Positions 55,145 through 64,000 of a stretch of DNA of 64,000 bases are shown here, piece after piece; within the stretch, counting starts at the first letter, position 1; each line of letters starts with the position of its first letter. Below the pieces are notes generated by a model. That model saw only the letters and a list, made by a program, of their open reading frames with translations. It had not been told where the DNA came from and made no database searches. The position numbers and the translations under genes were made by a program. The DNA is from Serripes groenlandicus (lineage: Eukaryota > Mollusca > Bivalvia > Cardiida > Cardiidae), in assembly GCA_031761405.1 (NCBI GenBank), contig JASEVX010000008.1, positions 75,188,014-75,252,013 on the forward strand. Reading direction: 5' to 3'.

Positions 55145-57230
55145 ATAGACCATAATACAGTACATGTTTTAGTGAATACTGCAGACAAACATCTTTCAGT
55201 GAATACTGCAGGCAAACACAAGGTAATGAATACTGCAGACAAACATCCATTAGTGAATACTGCAGACAAACACCAATTAGTGAAAACTGCAGTAGAGTAT
55301 CGGTCAGTGCAAACTGCATACAATACAAGTCAGTGAATACTGCAGATAAAACCAGTTAGTGAATACTGCAGATAAACACCAGTTAGTGATCACTGCAAAT
55401 ATAAAACTGTCAGAGAATACTACAGAGAAATACCAATCGGTAAATACTTCAGGTAAACACCAGTCAGTGAATATGGTTGACAAATACCAATCAGAGAATA
55501 TTCCAGACAAGCAACAGGCTGTGAGTAATGCAGACACACATTAGTCAGTAAAGACTGCAGAAAACACCAGTAAAGGAATGCTGAAAAACTATGCCAGTCA
55601 GAAAATACTGCAGACAAACACCAGTCAGAAAATACTGCAGACAAACACCAGTCAGTAAATACTGCAGACAAACACCTGTCAGTAAATAATGAGGACAAGC
55701 ATCAGTCAATGAATACTGCAAACAAGCACCAGTTAGTGAATACTGTACACAAGTCCCAGTCAGTGTATATTGTAGACAAGTCCAAGTCAGTGAATATTGT
55801 AGACAAGTCCAAGTCAGTGAATATTGTAGACAAGTCCCGGTCAGTGTATATTGTAGACAAGTCCCAGTCAGTGTATATTGTGGACAAGTGCAAGTCAGTG
55901 AATATTATAGACAAATCCCAGTCAGTGAATATTGTAGACAAGTCCAAGTCAGTGAATATTGTAGACAAGCACCAGTCAGTGAATATTGTTCCCAGTTAGT
56001 CAATATTGTAGACACGCACCAGTCAGTGAATATTGTAGACAAGTCCCAGTCAATGAATAGTGTAGACAAGCTGCAGTAAGTGAATACTGCCGACAAATAC
56101 CAGTAAGTGAATACAGCCGACAAGCACCAGCCAGTAAATTCTGAAGACAAATACCAGTCAGTGAAAATTGCTGACAAATATCTATCAGTGAATACTGCAG
56201 ACAAATAACAGTCAGTGAATATTGTAGGCCAGCACCTGTCAGAGAATATTGTAGACAAGCACCGGTCAGTGAATATTGTATACAAGCACCAGTAAGTGAA
56301 TATTGCGAACAAACACCAGTCAGTGAATAATGTAGGCAAGCACCAGTCGGTAAATATTGTAAGCAAGCACCAGTCAGTGAATATTGTAGACAAGCACCAG
56401 TAAGTGAATATTGAAGACAAGCAACAGTAAGTGATTATTGTAAACAAGCACCAGTCAGTGAATAGTGTAGACAAGCACCAGTCAGTGAATATTGTAGGCA
56501 AGCACCGGTAAGTGAATATTGTAAACAAGCACCAGTCAGTGAATATTGTAGACAAACACCAGTAAGTGAATATTGTAGACAGGTCCCAGTCAATGAATAT
56601 TGTAGACAAGCACCAGTAAGTGAATACTGCCGACAAATACTAGTCAGTGAATTCTTTATTTAAGCACTAGTCAGTAAATACCATTCAGTGAATATTGTAG
56701 ACAAACACCAATCAGCGAATAGTATACACATGCACAAGTCAGTAAATACTGCACAAAAATACCAGTCAGTGAATATTGCTGACAAGTACCAGTCAGTGAA
56801 TATTGTAGACAAACACCAATCAGCGAATACTATACACAAGCACAAGTCAGTAAATACTGCACACAAATACTAGTCAGTGAATATTGCTGAGAAATACCAG
56901 TCATTGAATATTGTAGAAAAACACCAATCAGCGAATACTATACACAAGCACAAGTCAGTAAATACTGCACACACATACCAGTCAGTAAATACTGCAGACA
57001 AATACAAGTCAGTGAATATTGCTGACAAATTCAAGTCAGTGAATATTGCTGACAAATACCAGTCAGTGAATATTGCTGACAAATACCAGTCAGTGAATAT
57101 TTATGACTAATACCAGTCAGTGAATATTGCTGACAAATATCAGTCTGTAAATACTGCTGTTAAATCCAAAAAAAATGCAGACAAAATACCAGTCAGGCAT
57201 TACTGCAGACTAACACGAGTATTTTAATTT
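55145..57230. repeat. 27-bp minisatellite, about 77 units
   Basis: Unit caccagtcagtgaatattgt agacaag. Left third mostly atactgcagacaaac (to about 55730), centre mostly atattgtagacaag (to about 56640), right part enriched in atattgctgacaaatac. Many single-base variants. Open frames on both strands follow from the period of 9 codons. Confidence 0.95.
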
Positions 57231-57289
57231 AATCTGTTACGTCAAATTAAGTTATGTTATGAATGTAATCATTGATAGATATTTTCTTA

Positions 57290-57415
57290 TTAATCCTTTT
57301 CGCCCACATACAGACAATTTCTGGCGGCTTTTGAAAACAATGTTTAAAATGAAGAAATTTGTCAAAATGAGAAATTTCTTCTTTTGCCACAATATTTTCA
57401 ACTCTATTATTGCAA
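57290..57415. mobile_element. TTAA-MITE, shortened or half copy
   Basis: TTAA at 57290; tccttttcgcccacatacag; centre aatttgtcaaaatgagaaat ttcttc. Right outer arm absent. Confidence 0.65.
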
Positions 57416-58779
57416 CCATTCAGTGAGCGAAGCTTTCATGTGATTGGATTCTTTCAATCACGAACCAATCAGAGATTCACTTTCATGCTGGTCTTAACTG
57501 TATGTGACTAAATTATTGTTGAAAACATCAGTAACAATCTAATGAAAAGGTTTGTGGAAAGGGATGTATTTAAACTTAAACAAAAAATTTCAGAGCAGAC
57601 GATCCTAACATATCATATCGGGTTACTTCTAAGTATATCACTTCATATTTGTACATTGTTTCATTACCTTATAAGGTTATAACCGCCTATGCGCAATATC
57701 ACGTGAGTGTTGCTTGTAAAGACTGCATAGTCGTTTGGGCCCGGCACAACGTTTTTGACTTCAATACTGTTCTGACGTATCTAACATATTTATATATTAG
57801 GGGGAAAAGAGAAGTGCGCAAGGAGGATAGAAGATTTTATTGGTGAACTTACAGAATTCGGTAAGTTATAACTTTTGACTTTTAGTTTGAACATTATATT
57901 GTTTTCCTGGTTCATCCAATGATACCGAACCTAACATACTAACTATAAAACTATAATTTTTTGGGGAAAATAGCTTTGCAAACCTTGATGTATAGATATG
58001 TGATGTGATGTATAGCAAGTAACTGTTAAAGACATGTTATATTATGTTATATTTAATATTGCGATCCCACTTTCACGTATATGTAAATATAAATATATAT
58101 AATTTTTAACTTAAAAAAGTAATATTAAAAATATTTAGTGACAGTAAATAATTTGATGGGTAAAGGCTTCTTTCGCATAGTATATATTATGGGATTTTCC
58201 TGTTTTCTTTTTTTTCTGCTTCAGTTTTTTGTGTAGGTTTTTTATCATTATTAGTATTTCATTAAATCACTAATAATAATACTGCAAATTTAGTGACAGA
58301 AGTTAATTTTGTACTTGACTTCTATTAAAAATATATGGAATGCTTCTTCAGCATAGTATAATTCTGTTTTCTCTATTTTTTATATTACTGTTTTTGTATG
58401 TTTTTTTGTGGGCGTTTATTGTATAGTATTGTATATTGTAATCCATGTACATTTGAAATGACGTGGAACATTTCTTGTTCAAGTCAAATAATAAATTAAT
58501 TGAGAAATGATTTATTTTGAGTTTCATGCAAAATATATGCGCATATAATTAGACACAATATAATTAAGTTGATTGAAATTGGTCTATTTCATTTTGTCAA
58601 CGCATAAAATCCAAGAAAAAAATAATTAATCCTGAAAAAGATATAAAAATATTGCAACAGTCGGTTTTTGCGTAATTTCCCGCTATCAGGGCAAAATTAT
58701 GTTGCTTAGGAAAGGCATCGAACTTGCGACTTCTGCAGTAAACTCTTAAAGAGATGCTACATTTCATATCGCGACTTCA
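57416..58779. other. AT-rich DNA, no gene recognised
   Basis: A 65-codon open frame at 57649-57846 has no recognisable domain. aactgttaaagacatgttat ... gcgatcccactttcacgtat (58020-58080) resembles the 58-bp array to the right, so stray units are present. Confidence 0.4.
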
Positions 58780-59420
58780 CTTTTCACGTACAATTTGAAA
58801 GGCAGCTATCTTTTAAGACTTCACTTTTTACGCATTTGTAAATATACACAATTGGAAAGTTAGCTAACTTTTTAGACTTCTTTGTTCACGTATTTGTAAA
58901 TATATACAATTGGAAAGTTAGCTAACTTTTAAAACTTCACAGTTGTCGTATTTGTAAATATACACAATTGAAAAGTTAGCTAACTTTTAAGACTTCACTG
59001 TTGACGCATTTGTAAATATACACAATTGGAAAGTTAGCTAACTTTTAAGACTTCACTGTTCACGTATTTGTAAACATACATAATTGGAAAGTTAGCTAAC
59101 TTTTAAGACTTCACTGTTCACGTATTTGTAAATCTATACAATTAAATATTTAGCTAACTTTTAAGACTTCCCTTTTCACGTATTTGTAAATATACACAAT
59201 TGGAACGTTAGCTAACCTTTAAGACTTCACTGTTCAATTATTTGTAAATATATACAATTGGAAAGGCGCTAAAGTTTAAGGAAATGTTACATTTAATAAT
59301 GCGACTTCCCTTTTCACGTATTTGTAAATATCTACATTTGGCAGGGCAGTTAACTTTTAAGACTTCACTTTTCATGTATTTGTAAAATATACACAATTCG
59401 AAATGCAGCAAACTGTTAAG
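58780..59420. repeat. 58-bp tandem repeat, about 11 units
   Basis: gttagctaacttttaagact tcactgttcacgtatttgta aatatacacaattggaaa. The middle seven units are well conserved. Edge units near 58740-58850 and 59280-59420 are longer or diverged (aaatgttacatttaataatg cgacttccc). Confidence 0.93.
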
Positions 59421-60061
59421 GAAATATTTCAGTTTATATTGCGACTTCACTTTTCACGTTTATGAAAAAACATCTTACTCTAAAATACTTTTATTGAAGA
59501 GTATTCTATGTAAATGACTTTCACATAATATTTCTTCAACTTGTTTTCACGGGAATAGGTACACGTTTGCATTTCTGAGCAGTGTTTGTTCGGATCGCAT
59601 TTACATCTTATCATAATCTATACAATTTGACAGAAACTTCTATTACCCTTGTGTAAGTAATATTTGAACGGAGTATATATTTAACAGACTGTGCCGATGC
59701 ACTGGCTGATCTGAATCTGAACTATTCACGTGTACCTTATCGCACGGACGATCACATATATACGCATAAGAATGTTATTCAAAAAGGTATTTTCTCCCCT
59801 TTCGCATTTACTGATAATAAAGTTGACATCATACTATGTAAGACTTTGGCGGTATATACTGCATAGATTGAGTTAAAAAAAGAATTTAATTCTGTTATTA
59901 TTGTTTTGTTTTGAAAAGACACATTGCATATATATTGCCGTGTTCACTTATCTTAATTTTTAAAACTATTTCGATCGAATGTAAATCAGCCTATATTGTT
60001 TGCCAGCCCTAAAATAAGTTTATCTATGATGTAGCGAACATACAGTATTCTGATCCATGAT
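59421..60061. other. No feature recognised
   Basis: gcactggctgatctgaatct gaactattcacg (59700-59731) is loosely similar to 51206-51235. Nothing else. Confidence 0.35.
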
Positions 60062-60125
60062 ATTTATCACATTCTCACAAACAACAACTCTGCAGCAGAC
60101 TTATTTAATGGTACATTTGTCTTAT
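60062..60125. mobile_element. TTAA-MITE, decayed arm
   Basis: ttatcacattctcacaaaca acaactctgcagcagac only. Confidence 0.4.
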
Positions 60126-60291
60126 ACTAATTGAATGAAGTCAGTAGATCTAGCTTCAGAGTAACTTGTTTAAAGAGCCTGTTTGCACTATACGCATATA
60201 AATTGAACCAAGCTCTACCACGGCGATAGTGCTTTATGACTGATCAAACTATTTCGAAAAACGTTGTTAGAGGGTCGTGTAAAGAGCATTT

Positions 60292-60540
60292 CCAGGGCTT
60301 GGTGTGAAACAGTTGTAACTAAAATCGGTACTTTTTTACCAAGGTTAATCACCTCGCCATGAAGTCTTTATAAGCGTTAAATCATTTTTCTTGGTAAACA
60401 ATGTAAATTTAGGTGCCATTTCTCGTTCTGAGCAATGGCACCTAAATTTGCATTGTTTACAAAGGGGTCAAAATTGCCCCTAAACCAGGGTTTTCAAAAT
60501 AGGTTTTTAGTTACAACTGTTTCACGCCAAGCCCTCGATT
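60292..60540. mobile_element. Long-hairpin MITE, copy 2 (inverse to copy 1)
   Basis: agggcttggtgtgaaacagt tgtaact and agttacaactgtttcacgcc aagccctcga. The inner hairpin is aggtgccatttctcgttctg agcaatggcacct. The unique half (ggttaatcacctcgccatga) corresponds to the opposite half of copy 1. Confidence 0.82.
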
Positions 60541-60611
60541 TATATGTTTATGAACTTACTTTGAAATCCGCCCCTTAGTTTCAAAAGGTTTAAAGGTTGA
60601 AAGTATGTGCA

Positions 60612-60697
60612 CTTAATTGAAACAATTAATTGAAACAATTAATTGAAACGAAACAATTAATTGAAACAATTAATTGAAACAATTAATTGAAACAATC
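60612..60697. repeat. 14-bp AT palindromic tandem repeat, about 6 units
   Basis: acaattaattgaa(a) repeated; one unit carries an extra acga. Each unit contains the 8-bp palindrome caattaattg-type core. Confidence 0.9.
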
Positions 60698-60699
60698 CC

Positions 60700-62185
60700 C
60701 ATCCCCTCGGGGTCGTGTTTTCTTTTTCAAAAATCAAACTTGCTAGAACAAAGACTGAGGGAGTTATCACAACCACCCGAAACCTACTTCGAAACCTTAT
60801 CATTTCTTTCACACGTTTGCCTTATAGGCATATAGTGATAACAGTCCCCATCTCTAAGGATCATGTGTTAATACTATGGATGGCAACGAAGCTAATTCGA
60901 ATATTTGATCACAAAGTAATTGAATATTCGATTTATTTATGCTTCTCTAACAAAGAGTTTATAAATGCGTTATTTGCTGTAAAGTTATCTTACTGTTGTC
61001 TTATTGTATTCAAGTTCCAGGACTCGCATTTACATGTCCCTTCAAACCGTGAATTTGAAAAAAAATGTTAGTGAAAAAACAATCAGTTAATTAAGTGCTC
61101 AGAACACTTGCTTAATGTATCTTTTTAGGAAACATGTAGTTCTGATTAACATGTATACAACTGAAATACTGTTGTTGAAAAATGACATGAAATAACATGG
61201 CAAATCGGACAAGGACCCTCGTGAAGGGTGGATGTTGTTATTTGAGTAGAAATGTGGCAAGTCAGTTTTGGATCAGTTTAACCTGTCTCTTGCTGTATTA
61301 TAACTGAAATATTGTTGAAAATTGGCACGAAATATTCGCAGTAATTTTGCAGTAGGTTCAACATGTATGTCTGTTCTGTCATTCATTGACGTTGCGCAGG
61401 TTGTTGCTCCCTTCGTTCGTTTAAATGTCAGAATCAGTCGCGTCTCGTTGATTATAATTTGTTTCATTTTAATTCCGCATGGCGTAGCTGTACATTAATT
61501 ATGACATTCCGTTTCTTAAGTTAATTAGTTTGTGCGCAGATATATAGTTGTCTTATTTTTTTGACAGTTTTTAATGAATTCATTTTCATAACTCCAACTT
61601 ATCGTCGAAGAAAAGGAAAATTGGAAAATTTCCATTACTATAAATATCACTATAACGTTACATATCAATTTTTTAAATTACACACATGCAAAATGGTCAA
61701 ATGTGGTCGTATAAGCCGTATCTGTACTAATTATTCAAAAGGTTACATTTTTGAATATTTCCAAATGCAAGAATTCAGAAATATGCATAATACGTCTATT
61801 CTATTATTTTTAAAATTCTGATTATATACTTAACAACAGTTGCTGGGGCCATAGTCTGTTTTCCCGGAGTAATTGTGTGTGATGTCTCGTTGTTTTGTTC
61901 AATCAAAGAGAAGATCCCCGACCGATCTTATTGCCGCTCGAAAGAGTAGCACCAACTCTCTCTGCCTCCGAAGTATCAAGTATCTCGAGCTTAGAAATAA
62001 TGGTACAGATAGGTTTCATCATCTGTTATTTTTAACATTTCTCCATTATATAAGGCAGTCACAACATCATTTCTTTACTAATTTATGATTCAATAGCGAA
62101 TTTTATGTCCCCAAAAAATGATTATTCTGTATTTGCTAATTGTTTCATTATTGGCCCTTTGTCAGACGGTAATGCTTTAAATATA
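60700..62185. other. No gene recognised
   Basis: A 118-codon open frame at 60715-61071 and smaller ones have AT-driven composition and no domain or splice context. I cannot support a gene. Confidence 0.4.
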
Positions 62186-62188
62186 TAC

Positions 62189-62444
62189 GAGCCGTTCCGC
62201 GGGAAAATCAACATTATGGCTTCTGCAAAATGTATCGACCAGATCAGTCTGTGCTGTCCGCGCGGACTGATCCGGGCAAACACATTTCGTCTCAGGGGGA
62301 TTGAGGTAAAGAGTAATGATCCCTGAAACAGAAAATCCACAGGAGGCGAATAGTGTCTATCCGCGTAAGCCTGTGCGTCATGCTTATGCCGAGTCGATGA
62401 TTTACGCAGAGTCCACAGTGTTGGTTTTCTCGCGGGACGGCTCA
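62189..62444. mobile_element. GAGC-ended MITE, copy 4
   Basis: gagccgttccgcgggaaaat and gttggttttctcgcgggacg gctc. Same orientation as the copy at 19992 (agtaatgatccctgaaacag). The 256-bp length matches the family. Confidence 0.88.
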
Positions 62445-62445
62445 T

Positions 62446-64000
62446 ATTACTTTGTACGGATGTGTAGATTAAGAACATATTTCCGCACAGACATCATGAA
62501 TCATAAATAACGCAACGTTGCAAAACATCTTTTTTTTTTAAAGATTCAGAGAAAAAAGTCACCGTATATATGACTGATAATCGAATCAAAACTTGTGTTA
62601 CAACAAACTACTTTGAATTTACCGATATAATTCACATTAATTAAGTATATTAATATGGTTTGGTCCCCAAATGTGTACTGGATTTAATCTCAACCTGGTC
62701 AAATTTTAGGATAAGGGAGCCTTTTAAATGGGCAATTATAAGTGATATATATAATGAATATGGACTTCAATGCCTTTTCTCATTTATTTTAATTATGATA
62801 AGATAATGTCCATGGTCAGATTTCTATTTAATTACGAAAAATAATATTCATTATATGTTTATATGCATTACGCTTCAAGTGTGCATTTAAACAATTCTTA
62901 ATTTAAGTCAATTGAAAAAAAGTCTGATCAATCAGATAGAAACATATTGATGAAGAAGTGCCAATTTATTTTAAAAGCAAAGGCTTCCTTCCTCACTACA
63001 TTTTCAAGAGGTACACTATCTTAAGAGGCAATATGTTAGGGTGTTTATCCGGTAGGCGTGAGTATGCGTATCGTCTGCATTTATAAGTGTTTCGTTGTAC
63101 TTTGGTAATACATTTACCATTTCCAAATCAGTAAGACCCAAACTTATTCTATGCAGCGCTTACAAACATTATTCATAATCTGCCTGGCGACAACGTTGGC
63201 CAGGTCTGCTGATGGTCATGGTTCCGTCTTCTAAAGCATGTTGGTATGTTGTTGAATGTTGACTTTTCCTACGATATACTCTGTGTAATAATCCATCTAA
63301 TGCCTTGGCCTCTCCTTCTGTTGATGATGAATTTAACATTCAGCTATTTTTGGATATGGTCGAAGATGAGAATTGATTTCCATACCTTCATCATTGCTCT
63401 TAAAACCAGACGATTATGCCAGTCTGAATTTAATTCATATCTTTTAATTTCTAAGAAAAATATGCTTTAACTTAAGTAAATTAATTTAAGATGTTTCTGT
63501 GATAAAGATGTTTTAAACTATTTTGTATTAATATCAAAAGTTTAAAATAAAGTTTTCCACAAAGTCATCTACAAAATAAATTAATAATTTACCATTTACA
63601 ATGCCCCGTAATCCCCTTATACATTGTAAGTCGAGTATGCGTTCGGGAACACACTATTAATACACCACAATCCGAAATTTGAGTACTCGATAAGTAATAA
63701 CAGAGGGAGAAAAAGAAACGAAAAAAGCATAAAGATTTTCTTAAGTGCTTTAAACGAATAAAAAAGAAACATTTTACTGCAGTAAAATCGATTATATCTT
63801 TAAAAAGCGTGCAATACTCGTTAAAATGTATATCTGACGTATCCGTATGTAATCATGATCCTGGCTCTTTTTTTATTTGTCTTGAAGTGACGTCATTAAA
63901 AGTCGTGTGTAACAGATTCTACCTATCTGACATCATCATGCGAAAGATCATCCAAAACAAATAAATACATCATTGATAGAATATCATCTATCATTGGTAC
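62446..64000. other. AT-rich DNA, nothing recognised
   Basis: No exon, tandem array or known repeat family was seen to the window end. The 74-codon frame at 63246-63470 has no domain. Confidence 0.4.

Noticed and set aside
55905..56636. 243-codon minus-strand frame and plus-strand frames in the 27-bp array
   Set aside because: A nine-codon period with stop-free units gives frames on both strands; variants are distributed without codon-position bias to the eye.
60715..61071. 118-codon open frame
   Set aside because: AT-rich composition, no domain, no splice or promoter context; chance open frame is likely.

Overview
The window looks like intergenic or intronic DNA of a eukaryote with large introns, most likely a bivalve mollusc. 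The clues are multi-EGF exons of the MEGF/scavenger-receptor type, a C-type-lectin-like relic, several tRNA-headed SINE families with one shared 3' core, hairpin MITEs and very many minisatellites. A heterodont such as Dreissena is my guess from general familiarity with these repeats; it was not tested. No prokaryotic or organellar gene organisation is present.

Genes are sparse. Three phase-1 symmetric EGF-like exons lie on the minus strand (0.94-3.23 kb). Two adjoining, phase-compatible putative exons of an unrecognised, cysteine-containing, probably extracellular protein lie on the plus strand (36.18-36.87 kb). A C-type lectin domain broken by a frameshift and a stop codon lies at 50.53-50.93 kb. 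All other recognisable coding sequence is decayed non-LTR retrotransposon: a C-terminal zinc-knuckle end at 3.7-4.4 kb, endonuclease plus partial RT at 18.3-19.9 kb, an RT core at 25.9-26.3 kb (minus strand), and a jockey-like RT at 29.4-30.4 kb.

Roughly a quarter of the window is tandem repeats: 53 bp (0-0.53 kb), 60 bp (7.0-11.9 kb, with 120-, 1200- and 201-bp higher-order duplications), 51 bp and 129 bp (13.2-14.8 kb), 38 bp (15.9-17.0 kb), 33 bp (18.1-18.3 kb), hairpin-bearing 62/89/103 bp (20.3-23.0 kb), CT-rich (23.3-24.3 kb), GA-rich (44.0-44.6 kb), 70 bp (52.1-53.0 kb), 27 bp (55.1-57.2 kb) and 58 bp (58.8-59.4 kb). The long open frames inside them exist because most periods are multiples of three and the units lack stops, so I do not call them genes.

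Between the arrays lie more than twenty copies of a hairpin MITE with TTAA target sites (piggyBac-like ends), four or five copies of a MITE with GAGC ends, a two-copy long hairpin MITE, a 588-bp TIR element, and about 25 SINE copies in several families. The most interesting signal is mechanistic. At least two, probably three, minisatellites are internal expansions of SINE bodies, so one can read the birth of a satellite from a SINE. No multi-gene functional system was found.
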